Source of the DNA: Litchfieldia sinesaloumensis
GTDB taxonomy: Bacteria > Bacillota > Bacilli > Bacillales > Bacillaceae_L
DNA: 64,000 bases
Reading direction: 5' to 3'
NCBI RefSeq assembly: GCF_900156865.1
Contig: NZ_LT732529.1
Coordinates: 4,018,510-4,082,509, forward strand
The notes under the pieces were generated by a model that saw only the letters and a program-made list of their open reading frames with translations, ran no database searches and had not been told where the DNA came from. This document shows positions 26,416 through 37,256 of the stretch, one piece after another (the stretch's first letter is position 1; each line of letters starts with the position of its first letter). The translations under genes were made by a program, and so were the position numbers.

Positions 26416-26485
26416 GCAAAATATTTTTGCCTCCAAAATTAGTTGGTGAAAATATTTTTTGCTATTTTACGCAAAAAAATTTTGC
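26416..26485. promoter_or_regulatory. Three RocR-like upstream activating sites
   Basis: A/T-rich palindromes with GCAAAA/TTTTGC ends occur at 26416-26430 (GCAAAATATTTTTGC), 26447-26462 (less perfect, TGAAAATATTTTTTGC) and 26471-26485 (GCAAAAAAATTTTGC). They lie about 85-150 bp before the sigma-54 promoter of rocD, the usual enhancer distance. Confidence 0.75.
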
Positions 26486-26568
26486 TCATTTTAAAAAATA
26501 TGGGGAAAAACTCAGATGTAATCAGGCATTAAGGTAAAAAAACAACAAAAGGGCAGCTTTCAAGAAGC

Positions 26569-26587
26569 TTGGCATGATTCTTGCATA
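26569..26587 (+). promoter_or_regulatory. Sigma-54 (SigL) promoter of rocD
   Basis: TTGGCATGATTCTTGCATA matches the -24/-12 consensus TGGCA-N7-TTGCA with the invariant GG and GC at the right spacing. The start point would be near 26597, about 50 bp before rocD. Confidence 0.93.
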
Positions 26588-26647
26588 ATATAGTAATAAA
26601 GAAGCAATTCTTATAAAAGGTTTAAATAGGATTTGGAGGTTGTTTAA

Positions 26648-27850
26648 ATGAATCAGGCTAAAACCAGTTCGACAACAATAATTCAGCAGACGGAAAAGTT
26701 TGGTGCAAATAATTATCATCCGCTACCGATTGTGATTTCAAAGGCTGAAGGTGCATGGGTGGAGGATCCCGAGGGTAATAAATACATGGACATGTTGAGT
26801 GCATATTCAGCGGTTAATCAGGGTCACCGCCATCCGAAGATTATTCAAGCCTTAAAAGACCAAGCGGATCGGGTAACATTAACTTCACGTGCTTTTCACA
26901 ATGATCAGCTTGGGCCTTGGTATGAATTAATATGCAAAATTACCAATAAAGAGATGGCTCTACCAATGAACACAGGAGCCGAGGCTGTAGAAACAGCAAT
27001 TAAGGCAGCACGTAGGTGGGCTTACGATGTAAAGGGCGTAAAAGAAAACCAAGCAGAAATCATCGCGTGTGTAGGAAACTTTCATGGTCGTACGATGACT
27101 GCAGTTTCTTTATCTTCTGAAGACGAATATAAGCGTGGTTTTGGTCCAATGTTGCCTGGAATTAAGCTGGTACCGTATGGTGACATTGCTGCACTAAGAA
27201 ATGCAATAACTGAACATACAGCAGCTTTTCTTTTTGAACCCATTCAAGGTGAGGCAGGAATTATCATTCCACCAAAAGGCTATCTGAAACAAGCTTTTGA
27301 GACATGTAAGCAAAACAATGTCCTGTTTATTGCGGATGAAATCCAAGCGGGTCTTTGCAGATCTGGTAAGATGTTAGCGTGTGATTGGGAAGAAGTAGAG
27401 CCTGATATGTATATTTTAGGAAAAGCATTAGGCGGTGGGGTGTTCCCGATTTCTTGTGTCGTAGCCAACAAGAATGTGTTAGGTGTATTTAATCCTGGTT
27501 CACATGGTTCTACTTTCGGTGGTAATCCAATGGCTTGTGCTGTATCGATTGCGTCTTTACAGGTGTTAATCGATGAAGATTTGGCACAACGTTCTCTGGA
27601 ACTCGGGGACTACTTTTTAAATCGATTAAAAGAGATTAAGAATCCAATTATTAAAGAGGTTCGTGGTCGTGGTTTGTTTATTGGTGTAGAGTTAACAGAG
27701 GCAGCTAGACCTTATTGTGAGGCATTAAAGCAAGAGGGACTGCTATGTAAAGAAACACATGAGACTGTGATTCGATTTGCTCCACCCTTAATCGTAACAA
27801 AAGAGGAATTGGACTGGGCAATTGAACGAATTGTGAAGGTTTTAAGCTAA
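26648..27850 (+). CDS. rocD: Ornithine--oxo-acid aminotransferase
   Basis: The 400-residue class III PLP aminotransferase converts ornithine and 2-oxoglutarate to glutamate semialdehyde and glutamate. Landmarks are [77 protein letters not shown] and [14 protein letters not shown] (Schiff-base Lys). The length is that of bacillary RocD. It is driven by a sigma-54 promoter with RocR sites; its partner genes rocE/rocF are not adjacent here. Confidence 0.96.
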   Translation: MNQAKTSSTTIIQQTEKFGANNYHPLPIVISKAEGAWVEDPEGNKYMDMLSAYSAVNQGHRHPKIIQALKDQADRVTLTSRAFHNDQLGPWYELICKITNKEMALPMNTGAEAVETAIKAARRWAYDVKGVKENQAEIIACVGNFHGRTMTAVSLSSEDEYKRGFGPMLPGIKLVPYGDIAALRNAITEHTAAFLFEPIQGEAGIIIPPKGYLKQAFETCKQNNVLFIADEIQAGLCRSGKMLACDWEEVEPDMYILGKALGGGVFPISCVVANKNVLGVFNPGSHGSTFGGNPMACAVSIASLQVLIDEDLAQRSLELGDYFLNRLKEIKNPIIKEVRGRGLFIGVELTEAARPYCEALKQEGLLCKETHETVIRFAPPLIVTKEELDWAIERIVKVLS

Positions 27851-27857
27851 AGTTTCT

Positions 27858-27886
27858 AAAAAAGGATCAATAGCTGATCCTTTTTT
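27858..27886. terminator. Bidirectional terminator between convergent rocD and the amidinotransferase-fold gene
   Basis: AAAAAAGGATCA-atagc-TGATCCTTTTTT is symmetric with A- and T-runs. Confidence 0.9.
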
Positions 27887-27899
27887 GCCTTACTTATGG

Positions 27900-28889
27900 C
27901 TAGACTGGCTCACGAGTCAGTGGAAGTGTTAGACAGTGAATGCCGCCACCTAATTTATAGAATTCAGAGATATCAACAGGAATAATTTCAATTCCGTTTG
28001 CTTTAAGTAATTCCATCGTTTTCACTCCAGAGGAGGGGAAAATAAGTCTTCCAGGTGAAACCGGTAAGACATTTATGGTCAAGGGGGGATCTTCTGGGTG
28101 AACATGGAATAATTCAATTTTTCTTTTATGAAGTTCATCTATAAACCAATATGGAAGTAGAGCTTTATTTATTAGTGCTTTATCACGGTCAATAAGGAGA
28201 AATGCTTCATCAAGATGAATGATAGTTGATGGCAAGTCTACGGTTATAAGTTCAATATTTTGTAGTGAGAGTATGTACTGCAATTGCTCAATCCCACTAG
28301 GACTTACACGTTCAGAACGACCGATAATGGCCGTATGTTCATTTAGCATCGTAAAACTTCCACCTTCAACAAATCCATTACCTTGAATGCATCCTAAAAT
28401 GGGTATTCCTACTTTAGCAAACGTTTGTGAGGCTAGACGTGTTTCACCATATCGAATATAAATAGCTAGTCTGGATAGAATGACGCCACTTGGTATAACC
28501 ATTCCTAAATCTCTAGTGAAGGTCCTTTCTGGAAGGTCTTCCTGATTTCCCTCAAGATAAATAACCTCTATGCCTTCGTGCTCTAATGCTTTAACTAGCT
28601 TGTCGTGTTGATCTTGTAAAACAATTAGATCTACTTTTTGGTTTTTTTCAAGGTCTTCTGGTTGTGTACCCTTGATATATTTTACCAATAATGGACCAGA
28701 TTCAATATCCTTTGGATTCTGTTTTAGGTTTAGTACTTCTTTTCCAGGCCGATGCATCACAACCTTGGTTAATTTTCCTACATCATTGGTAACGCCCCAT
28801 GACTCTCTCCATACATCTTTAATAAGGGTATAGTCGTGAAAGGGCTCCTGCACAAGGTTGCGGGTGTGTTTTTGATTTGCTTCTTTCAT
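27900..28889 (-). CDS. Arginine deiminase/amidinotransferase-superfamily enzyme
   Basis: The 329-residue protein has the alpha/beta-propeller guanidino-modifying fold: TKVVMHRPGKEV at the start, FTRDLGMVIPSGVILSRLA, the acidic motif GFVEGGSF, catalytic HLDEAFLLID and the C-terminal Cys nucleophile in GGGIHCLTLPLTREP. It could be an arginine deiminase-like, dimethylarginine hydrolase-like or amidinotransferase enzyme; all yield or consume citrulline/ornithine-type compounds, which fits its position beside rocD. The C-terminal GGGIHCLT(L) is closest to amidinotransferase/deiminases. Confidence 0.82.
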   Translation of the reverse strand: MKEANQKHTRNLVQEPFHDYTLIKDVWRESWGVTNDVGKLTKVVMHRPGKEVLNLKQNPKDIESGPLLVKYIKGTQPEDLEKNQKVDLIVLQDQHDKLVKALEHEGIEVIYLEGNQEDLPERTFTRDLGMVIPSGVILSRLAIYIRYGETRLASQTFAKVGIPILGCIQGNGFVEGGSFTMLNEHTAIIGRSERVSPSGIEQLQYILSLQNIELITVDLPSTIIHLDEAFLLIDRDKALINKALLPYWFIDELHKRKIELFHVHPEDPPLTINVLPVSPGRLIFPSSGVKTMELLKANGIEIIPVDISEFYKLGGGIHCLTLPLTREPV

Positions 28890-28920
28890 TTAATTCCTCC
28901 TTACTTCAATCCATTATTTA

Positions 28921-28952
28921 AAAAAGCCCCATAGATTCAATCATGGGGGCTT
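28921..28952 (-). terminator. Intrinsic terminator of the small hydrophilic protein gene
   Basis: On the minus strand AAAGCCCCCATGATT/GATTCTATGGGGCTTT forms a long hairpin followed by TTTTTT. Confidence 0.8.
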
Positions 28953-28970
28953 TATCGGTTGTTTACTAAT

Positions 28971-29138
28971 TTAAGGCATTTCATCTTCTTTTACTCTATT
29001 TTTAAAAGCTTCATGTGAGACAATCCCTTCCATTTGTTCGAATTGACGACTGTGATCTTTTTCTTCACTAGTGCTGTTCTTTGGGAAATTGCCAGGATGG
29101 CCTTTTTCTTTGTGGTTAAAGTTTTTTCCGCGTCCCAT
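28971..29138 (-). CDS. Small hydrophilic protein of unknown function
   Basis: The 55-residue protein starts MGRGKNFNHKEKGHPGNFPKN and is rich in Lys, Asn, Glu and His with no hydrophobic segment, resembling minor spore/SASP-like or YfhD-type proteins of bacilli in composition; I cannot assign a family. The third in-frame ATG (29138) is chosen because AAAGGAGAC is 6 bases upstream; earlier ATGs overlap or precede this site. It has its own terminator. Confidence 0.6.
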   Translation of the reverse strand: MGRGKNFNHKEKGHPGNFPKNSTSEEKDHSRQFEQMEGIVSHEAFKNRVKEDEMP

Positions 29139-29306
29139 ATTCATGTCTCCTTTCAGATTCATTCCTCCGTAGTTTTTGCATTCCTATGGTTTGTATGTAT
29201 TCCGTCTTATTTGGTAAATCGAGGAAGGGTCAAGAAAAACCATGCAACTCCTTTTCATCGATGTGTGAAGAGGGGTTATGTCCCCAATCTAGCACAGAAA
29301 ATCCAA

Positions 29307-29335
29307 ACAATCCCTATATGTCCTAGGGGGATTTT
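29307..29335 (+). terminator. Terminator-like hairpin before the cupin gene
   Basis: AATCCCTA-tatgtc-CTAGGGGGATT is followed by TTTTAA. It may end readthrough or act in a leader. Confidence 0.4.
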
Positions 29336-29401
29336 TAAGTACAGGTTCTCATTGAAATAGGTTAGACTAGTAATAATGTTTTAATGTGAGGAGTTTTAAA
29401 A

Positions 29402-29902
29402 TTGAACCAAAAAAATGCACAATACTACATATCAAATCTTGGACTTGAACCACACCCCGAAGGTGGCTTTTATAAGCAAACTTTTATATCAGATATGGTG
29501 ACCCATACGGAACAAGACAAGGAGAGAAGACTCTACACGAGTATCTATTTTCTGCTGAGATCTCAAGATGTTTCCCATCTACATAGATTACAATCTGATG
29601 AACTCTGGTATTACCATGGTGGCAGTTCTTTAACAGTCCATATTATCGATGAAAAAGGAGACTATAAAGAGGTGAATCTTGGTCTGCAACTTGATCAAGG
29701 AGAGGTCCCACAAATTCTCGTACCAAAACACTCCATTTTTGGATCATCAGTTAAGGATAAAAATACTTTTTCTCTTGTTGGCTGTATGGTCTCTCCAGGT
29801 TTTGAATTTGAGGACTTTGAATTATTTACTCAGGAAGAATTACTGCAGGAATATCCTCAACATGAGGAGGTTATTCGTAAACTTGCGTATAAGAAAAAGT
29901 AG
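29402..29902 (+). CDS. DUF985 cupin-fold protein
   Basis: The 166-residue protein matches the DUF985/cupin_5 pattern: YISNLGLEPHPEGGFYKQTF, RRLYTSIYFLL, SHLHRLQSDELWYYHGGSSLTVHII and VGCMVSPGFEFEDFEL. Two-strand cupin motifs with HxH (HLHRLQSDE) suggest metal or small sugar binding. The function is unknown. The start is TTG, 9 bases after GTGAGGAG. Confidence 0.85.
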   Translation: MNQKNAQYYISNLGLEPHPEGGFYKQTFISDMVTHTEQDKERRLYTSIYFLLRSQDVSHLHRLQSDELWYYHGGSSLTVHIIDEKGDYKEVNLGLQLDQGEVPQILVPKHSIFGSSVKDKNTFSLVGCMVSPGFEFEDFELFTQEELLQEYPQHEEVIRKLAYKKK

Positions 29903-29969
29903 ATGCGAATACTAAAATTATCGTTCCTCGATATATAACAGCAACGATTTCAGAGCAAATTTCCAATTC

Positions 29970-30041
29970 AAACAAACGCTTGAATGAAATTTGAATTGCC
30001 TATTGGCATTGAGATAGAACGCTAAACAAACGTTTGATTGA
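29970..30041 (+). promoter_or_regulatory. Pair of palindromic operators upstream of the tyrosine phenol-lyase gene
   Basis: AAACAAACGCTTGAATGA (29970-29987, variant) and AAACAAACGTTTGATTGA (30024-30041, exact) are 54 bp apart start to start, the same spacing as the pair before tetR (3788/3842). An ATTGAGATAGA string lies between them at 30008 and also follows the tetR pair at 3873. Confidence 0.7.
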
Positions 30042-31637
<1,596 letters not shown>

Positions 31638-31649
31638 GGCTTAGAAGAA

Positions 31650-31677
31650 AGCCAGCTCTTTTTTTAGAGGGCTGGCT
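31650..31677. terminator. Terminator between convergent tpl and ABC ATPase genes
   Basis: AGCCAGC-tctttttttaga-GGGCTGGCT forms a 7-9 bp stem; the minus-strand side is followed by TTTCTTCT. Confidence 0.6.
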
Positions 31678-31682
31678 AATGT

Positions 31683-32462
31683 TTACTTGTTCTTTACTAG
31701 ATAAGGACGATCGTTTTCCCAACGAACATGAACAGGGATATTAAAATAGTTCGTTAGAATCTCACTAGTAATAATCTGGTTCGTTTGTCCCGAAGCATAT
31801 ACTTCACCGCTTTTTAGGAGCATGGTTTTACTAAAGACCGGAAGAATCTCTTCAATATGATGAGTTACATAAATAATGGTGGGTGAGTTTGCTTTGTTAG
31901 CGAGTTTTTCAATAGAATCTAGTAATTGTTCTCTTGCAATAAAATCTAGCCCATTAGTGGGTTCATCTAGAATGAGAATAGACGGATCTGCCATTAATGC
32001 TCGTGCAATCAATACTCGTTGTCTTTCTCCTTGAGAAAGAGTGCCGTATTCTCTGTTCGCATAACCGATACAACCGAGTTCTTCAAGAAGTCCACTTGCC
32101 TTTTCTCTCATTTCATCAGTAGGGGTTTGGTATAAGCCGATTGATGCAAATGCGCCGCTCAGTACAACTTCAAATGCGTTGTCTGTCTGATAGATTTTCC
32201 CCTGTAATGAGGCAGAAACGAAGCCGATTCTCTTCCGAAGCTCCTCTCCTAAATACACTTTTCCAAATGTGAGCCCTAAAACAGTAGCTTTACCACTCGT
32301 AGGGAAATTATAGGCATTGATTATGTCTAGTAATGCAGTTTTTCCAGACCCATTAAGCCCATAGAGCACCCAATGCTCTCCTTGTTCTATCTGCCAATTA
32401 ATATTCTGCAGAATTTGTACATCATCACGCTTAAGTGTCACATTCTCCAAATCTAAAACCAT
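31683..32462 (-). CDS. ABC transporter ATP-binding protein (YlmA/ModF-like)
   Basis: The 259-residue ATPase has Walker A GLNGSGKTALL, signature LSQGERQRVLIARALM, Walker B ILILDEPTNGLD and H-loop YVTHHIEEI. ATG 32462 follows AGGAGGG; the open frame continues 29 codons upstream without a site. No permease or binding protein is adjacent, as for YlmA-type lone ATPases. The partner is unknown. Confidence 0.88.
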   Translation of the reverse strand: MVLDLENVTLKRDDVQILQNINWQIEQGEHWVLYGLNGSGKTALLDIINAYNFPTSGKATVLGLTFGKVYLGEELRKRIGFVSASLQGKIYQTDNAFEVVLSGAFASIGLYQTPTDEMREKASGLLEELGCIGYANREYGTLSQGERQRVLIARALMADPSILILDEPTNGLDFIAREQLLDSIEKLANKANSPTIIYVTHHIEEILPVFSKTMLLKSGEVYASGQTNQIITSEILTNYFNIPVHVRWENDRPYLVKNK

Positions 32463-32672
32463 TAGAATCCCTCCTATAATATAGATTAATAATATCAAAT
32501 TATTCAGATAAAAGTGAAGAACGTGACTTAATGAGTTACATATCTGCATTTAAAAACGGGGGATTGAGGCCACACTACATAATCCCTTTACATAATCTTA
32601 ATAGGGAATTTACATTGCTTGTTTATAATTTTCGTTATATAGGTTAAAAGTCTTGGATGGGGGTTTGTGTTC

Positions 32673-34403
32673 GTGAGAAAAAAGTTGGGTAAAAGTATAG
32701 ATAAAGAGAATAGTGGTAGGAATAGATTTTTTGATAGGTTTTTCAAGAAATTAAATTTAAGTGCCCGACTATTTATCCTGTTTGTTTCATTGTTAGTCAT
32801 ATCTGTTGTGACAGTAGGAACCATTTCGTACATAAAAGCAAAAGAAATAACAATTGAAACGATTGAACAAAGGTTAGTCAGTGAAGCAGAATTAATGGGT
32901 TACATTGCAGAAGGATTAAAATTCGTTTACGTCAGTTCAGACGACTATTTTATGCAACAGCTAAATGGAAATGTCCGTATACAACAGAATAAGCTTGAGG
33001 CAGATGGAATAGAGGCGGAGTTTTTCTATATTCAAAATCAAAAAATAGTTCCATTCAAGGTGAGTAAAGATGCTATTCCATCTTTACCAAAACAGACTGT
33101 GGAGACATTACTTAATCAGAAAAACGGTGTAATTCATGAGCGAATCAACGGAGAGGATTTTACAGTATCATTCCATACCATAGAAGAAATAGATGGAATT
33201 TATGGAATTCTCATACCCACGAAGTCGTATACAGGTCCAGTTGACCAATTGGCCTATTTTACATTACTCGTGATTGCAATTAGCATTATCGTTATGACGA
33301 TTGTGATTGTCCTATTTGTTCGGACTATAGTGAAGCCATTAAGTGCATTAAGTAAAACGATGAAAGAAGTAAGAGATGGTAATCTTCAGCACTCTGTTGA
33401 TATTCGAACAACTATCCCTGAAATTACTTCATTACATAAGAGTTATAATGCAATGATAGATCAAATGAGGAATATGATAAATGAATTACTAACGTCAACG
33501 AAAGAATTGGAAAAAACCGGTGATGAATTGACGGTTTCATCGCAGGAAGCCCTAGAGTCCAGTCATCAATTAATTTCAGCTATTGATACGGTAAGACTAG
33601 GCGCAGAACATACAGCAACTAGTTCGGAGGAAAGTGCTTTAGGCTTTAGAACAATGTCCAACCGGATAGAGGATATTACACTCAATATGAAAACGGTGAT
33701 TGCAAGCTCAAAAAATATGAATCTCTCAGCGGTACGAGGTGAGAAGAATATAGGTCAAATGATTTCAACAATAGAATCGTTCGAGAGTGATTTCGCTCGT
33801 CTAACAAAAACAATTAAAGAAGTAAAAGATTATTCAGTTGAAATTACTTCACTTGTTGAATTAGTAACGGAAATTGCGAAACAAACGAAACTATTAGCTT
33901 TAAATGCTACCATTGAAGCCGCACGTGCTGGGGACGCTGGAAAAGGGTTTGCGGTCGTTGCCCAAGAGGTACAAAAGCTTGCAGAGCAGTCAACGAAAGC
34001 GACTGATGAAATTACAAACGCAATTACAAATATGGAATCTATTACATTGTTGGCTTCAACTGAATTTGAACAAATGTTGATTGATATTAAATCCAATCTT
34101 CAATTGGCGAATGAGTCAAAGGTATCCATTAACGAGTTAATGAGTGGAATATTTGAGGTAAGTAAGAATATTGAACGTATGCAAAGTGAACTTACGGGGT
34201 TAGAAGGTATTGTTCCAGATTTACAGCAATCTGTAACACAATTCTCTTCAGTGTCTCAGGAGACATTAGCAAGTGCCGAAGAAATGTTAGCATATAGTGA
34301 AAATCAAATCGAGCAAATGGAAAGCACAAACGGTGTAGGAAAAAGACTTCATAATCTGTCCAAGTCTTTATCGAAACTGACTCGGAAATTTACTATTAAT
34401 TAA
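32673..34403 (+). CDS. Methyl-accepting chemotaxis protein
   Basis: The 576-residue receptor has TM1 (about residues 28-50), an extracytoplasmic sensor (about 52-188), TM2 (about 190-215), a HAMP domain ([26 protein letters not shown]) and a signalling domain whose hairpin tip reads [41 protein letters not shown] 32673 is 9 bases after GGATGGGGG; GTG 32667 is too close. The ligand is unknown. Confidence 0.92.
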   Translation: MRKKLGKSIDKENSGRNRFFDRFFKKLNLSARLFILFVSLLVISVVTVGTISYIKAKEITIETIEQRLVSEAELMGYIAEGLKFVYVSSDDYFMQQLNGNVRIQQNKLEADGIEAEFFYIQNQKIVPFKVSKDAIPSLPKQTVETLLNQKNGVIHERINGEDFTVSFHTIEEIDGIYGILIPTKSYTGPVDQLAYFTLLVIAISIIVMTIVIVLFVRTIVKPLSALSKTMKEVRDGNLQHSVDIRTTIPEITSLHKSYNAMIDQMRNMINELLTSTKELEKTGDELTVSSQEALESSHQLISAIDTVRLGAEHTATSSEESALGFRTMSNRIEDITLNMKTVIASSKNMNLSAVRGEKNIGQMISTIESFESDFARLTKTIKEVKDYSVEITSLVELVTEIAKQTKLLALNATIEAARAGDAGKGFAVVAQEVQKLAEQSTKATDEITNAITNMESITLLASTEFEQMLIDIKSNLQLANESKVSINELMSGIFEVSKNIERMQSELTGLEGIVPDLQQSVTQFSSVSQETLASAEEMLAYSENQIEQMESTNGVGKRLHNLSKSLSKLTRKFTIN

Positions 34404-34409
34404 TAAATT

Positions 34410-34459
34410 AGAGCGAAAGGCCATTTCACATAGACTTTATGTAGAATGGCCTTTTGTTA
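34410..34459 (+). terminator. Intrinsic terminator after the chemotaxis receptor gene
   Basis: AAAGGCCATTTCACATA/TATGTAGAATGGCCTTTT is a long stem ending in TTTTGTT. Confidence 0.85.
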
Positions 34460-34517
34460 TTGCAGAACTATTTAAGGTATAATCTATCTACATAATTGGT
34501 ACAGGGGGAGTTTACAG

Positions 34518-35513
34518 ATGACATATGATAAAGTTCGCTGGGGTATTATTGGTTGTGGAAATGTAACAGAGGTAAAGAGTGGTCCAGCATTTCAGAAAAT
34601 CACAAATTCCGAATTGGTTGCAGTGATGCGAAGATCTGGTGAATTAGCAAAAGACTATGCCAAAAGGCATAATGTGCCTAAATGGTATGACAATGCAGAT
34701 GAGCTTATTCAAGATCCTGATGTGGATGCTATCTATATTGCGACACCGCCAGGGCCTCACAAAGATTATACACTAAAAGCCGCAGAAGCTGGAAAACCAG
34801 TCTATGTTGAAAAGCCAATGGCACGTAATTATGAGGAATGTAAAGCGATGATTGAAGCGTGCAAGAAGGCAGGTGTACCTTTGTATGTTGCTTATTATCG
34901 ACGGGCACAGGAGAGGTTTCTAAAAGTTAAAGAGTTGCTCGAGAATGAGGCGATTGGGGATGTTCGATTTGTTTCTACAACACAATACCGCAAGGCGACT
35001 GAAGATCCAAACAATCTATCATGGAGGGTTAAACCAGAAACTGCAGGCGGTGGACTGTTTTTTGATTTAGCTAGTCACACGCTAGATATTTTGGACTTCT
35101 TAATAGGCCCTATTAAAGAAGTACAAGGTTTTGCTTCTAATCACAGTGGTATTTATGAGGCGGAAGATATTGTAACGGGTACTTATCGATTTGAATCTGG
35201 CATTCATGGTGTAGGTAACTGGTGTTTTACCGCATTCAAAAATGAAGATATAAATGAAATCGTCGGTAGTAACGGAAAGATTACATTCTCAACATTTGGA
35301 AATGAACCAATTAAATTAACAACAGAGACTGGAACAGAAGAATGGAGTTTTACTCGCCCTCAACACGTACACCAACCTTTAGTAGAGACGATTGTTGCTG
35401 AATTAACAGGTCAGGACAGTGTTTGTCCAAGTAACGGAGAATCTGGAGCGCGAACGAACTGGGTAATGGGTGAAATGGTAAAAGGGTATTATTCAACTAA
35501 AACGAAAAAATAG
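34518..35513 (+). CDS. Gfo/Idh/MocA-family NAD(P)-dependent oxidoreductase
   Basis: The 331-residue protein has an N-terminal Rossmann motif WGIIGCGNVTEVKSGPAF, DAIYIATPPGPHKDY and the family signature VYVEKPMARNYEE (catalytic Lys-Pro), then YYRRAQ and AGGGLFFDLASHTLDILDFL (catalytic His/Asp) in the C-terminal domain. It acts on a sugar or polyol; the substrate is unknown. A single-gene unit with ATG after ACAGGGGGAG. Confidence 0.9.
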   Translation: MTYDKVRWGIIGCGNVTEVKSGPAFQKITNSELVAVMRRSGELAKDYAKRHNVPKWYDNADELIQDPDVDAIYIATPPGPHKDYTLKAAEAGKPVYVEKPMARNYEECKAMIEACKKAGVPLYVAYYRRAQERFLKVKELLENEAIGDVRFVSTTQYRKATEDPNNLSWRVKPETAGGGLFFDLASHTLDILDFLIGPIKEVQGFASNHSGIYEAEDIVTGTYRFESGIHGVGNWCFTAFKNEDINEIVGSNGKITFSTFGNEPIKLTTETGTEEWSFTRPQHVHQPLVETIVAELTGQDSVCPSNGESGARTNWVMGEMVKGYYSTKTKK

Positions 35514-35735
35514 GGCGTTCATATAGGCGCCTTTCTTCCTTTTAAAAAAATAATTCAGATTACCAAGGTTAAATACACTTTTTTTAGAAATATTGTGATA
35601 AAATAGTTGATAATATTATCAGAATAATATAAGATTTCCGTTATTAAGAATTAAAATTTGTTCGATATCCGGGCGTAAAAATTCGCCAGGACGGCATTTA
35701 CTAGGATTTATATTTAAACGAAAGCTGGGATTAAC

Positions 35736-36809
35736 ATGACGACAGATTTTGCACTTGACATCACGCTTACCACTCAGAAGAAGGAAATTCCTCCATTCGA
35801 CCAATTGGTGTTTGGAACGAACTTTACCGACCATATGTTTATTTGGGATTATACAGAAGGAAAGGGTTGGCATGATGCACGAATTGTTCCGTACCAACCA
35901 ATTCTATTGGACCCTGCGGCCACTGTTTTTCATTATGGTCAATCGGTATTTGAAGGGCTAAAAGCCTATCGTACGAATGATGAAGAGATACTATTGTTCA
36001 GACCAGATCAAAATATGAAGAGATTCAATAAATCCAACCAGCGTCTGGTTATGCCACAGTTTGATGAAGAGTTTGCTCTCCATGCCTTGAAGAAGCTAAT
36101 CGAGATTGATAGAGAATGGGTTCCAAATCTACCGGGAACTTCTTTATATATCCGCCCATTTATGATAGCTACGGAGGCACATCTTGGCGTTGATCCGGCT
36201 AATAACTATAAATTTATGATTATATTATCCCCAGTGGGTTCTTACTATAAAGAGGGGATTAATCCTGTAAAAATTGCTGTGGAAAATAAATATGTTCGTG
36301 CGGTATCAGGTGGAACAGGTGACGCAAAAACGGCTGGTAACTACGCAGCAAGTTTACTTGCATCAGAAATCGCTAGTGAAAATGGATACTCACAAGTATT
36401 GTGGCTTGATGGTAGAGAGAGAAAGTACATTGAAGAGGTAGGAAGCATGAATATCTTCTTCAAAATCAATGGTGAAGTGATTACTCCAGAATTAAATGGT
36501 AGTATCCTAGACGGAATCACACGTAAGTCGATTATCGAGCTATTAAAGTATTGGAACATTCCTGTTACTGAAAGAAGAATTTCTATTCATGAAATTCAAC
36601 AAGCTTATAACGACGGTGTTCTTGAAGAGGTTTTTGGTACTGGAACGGCTGCTGTTATTTCACCAGTTGGAGAGCTTTTCTACAATAATGAAAAATTAAC
36701 CATTAATAATTGTGAAACAGGCGCTTTATCGAAAAAACTATACGATACCATTACAAGTATACAAAACGGTACAGAAGAAGATCCGTTTGGCTGGACTGTT
36801 AAACTATAG
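35736..36809 (+). CDS. ilvE: Branched-chain amino acid aminotransferase
   Basis: The 357-residue fold-IV PLP enzyme of the eukaryote-like BCAT subgroup has [42 protein letters not shown], the Schiff-base Lys in [16 protein letters not shown] and [10 protein letters not shown]. It interconverts Val/Leu/Ile and their keto acids. It stands alone, not in an ilv-leu operon. The ATG has only a weak site (CTGGGA). The 220-bp leader has a small GGGCG/CGCC hairpin near 35671-35690 but no T-box. Confidence 0.93.
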   Translation: MTTDFALDITLTTQKKEIPPFDQLVFGTNFTDHMFIWDYTEGKGWHDARIVPYQPILLDPAATVFHYGQSVFEGLKAYRTNDEEILLFRPDQNMKRFNKSNQRLVMPQFDEEFALHALKKLIEIDREWVPNLPGTSLYIRPFMIATEAHLGVDPANNYKFMIILSPVGSYYKEGINPVKIAVENKYVRAVSGGTGDAKTAGNYAASLLASEIASENGYSQVLWLDGRERKYIEEVGSMNIFFKINGEVITPELNGSILDGITRKSIIELLKYWNIPVTERRISIHEIQQAYNDGVLEEVFGTGTAAVISPVGELFYNNEKLTINNCETGALSKKLYDTITSIQNGTEEDPFGWTVKL

Positions 36810-36826
36810 GAAAATAGAGCGAATGT

Positions 36827-36863
36827 TAGTGTTTACCTTAGCGGGTAAGCACTATTTTTTTTA
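36827..36863 (+). terminator. Intrinsic terminator after ilvE
   Basis: AGTGTTTACC-ttagc-GGGTAAGCACT is followed by ATTTTTTTT. Confidence 0.88.
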
Positions 36864-36896
36864 GCATAATTTAGATGGTAATAGATTTACACATCT

Positions 36897-37132
36897 TAGC
36901 ACATTTGGTTGTGGGTGGGAAATTGATGCCATAACTATGTGATAAGGCAACGCATTCGGATAAATGTGGAAAATGATGTGCCATAACCATGTGTTAAGGC
37001 AATGCGTTTGGATAAAGGTGGAAAATGGTGTGTCATAACTATGTGATAAGGCAATGTGTTTGGATAAAAACGGAAAATAATGTGTCATAACTATGTAATA
37101 AGGTAATGCGTTTGGATAAGGGCGGAAAATAT
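36897..37132. repeat. Tandem array with an exact 52-bp period
   Basis: The landmark CATAACYATG(T) recurs at 36930, 36982, 37034 and 37086, 52 bp apart, with a partial copy before the first. Each unit holds ATAAGGYAAYGYRTTYGGATAA and GGAAAAT. The reverse complement (TATCC-GAATGCG-TTGCCTTA) aligns with the ~52-bp subunit of the 155-bp array (TATCCAGGATG, GGAATGCGCATGCCTTT), so it looks like the same superfamily inverted. 52 is not a multiple of three and no real gene is present. Confidence 0.85.
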
Positions 37133-37158
37133 TAAGATCATCGAAAACAACAACATAA

Positions 37159-37193
37159 AAAGCAGGGCCAGCCCAATTCGGGCTAGCCTGTTG
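37159..37193 (-). terminator. Intrinsic terminator of the 37.3-kb membrane protein gene
   Basis: On the minus strand CAGG-ct-AGCCC-gaatt-GGGCT-ggc-CCTG is followed by CTTTTTATG. Confidence 0.7.
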
Positions 37194-37195
37194 TT

Positions 37196-37226
37196 CGGGA
37201 CACAGGGACAGGTCCACTGTCCCGAC
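37196..37226. repeat. GGGACAGG-type dispersed element
   Basis: GGGACA-c-AGGGACAGG and CTGTCCC form a dyad. Related GGGACA/CCTGTCCC sequences lie at about 54510-54566 and 58507-58538. Confidence 0.6.
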
Positions 37227-37256
37227 AAAATCGGATGACTCTTATTCTATGTCCTT

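Noticed and set aside
35514..35735. T-box or other known riboswitch before ilvE
   Set aside because: No T-box sequence (AGGGTGGNACCGCG) or specifier stem is visible, only a small GGGCG/CGCC hairpin.
36861..37217. 118-codon open frame on the minus strand
   Set aside because: It is formed by the 52-bp array, whose period is not a multiple of three, and has repeat-derived sequence only.
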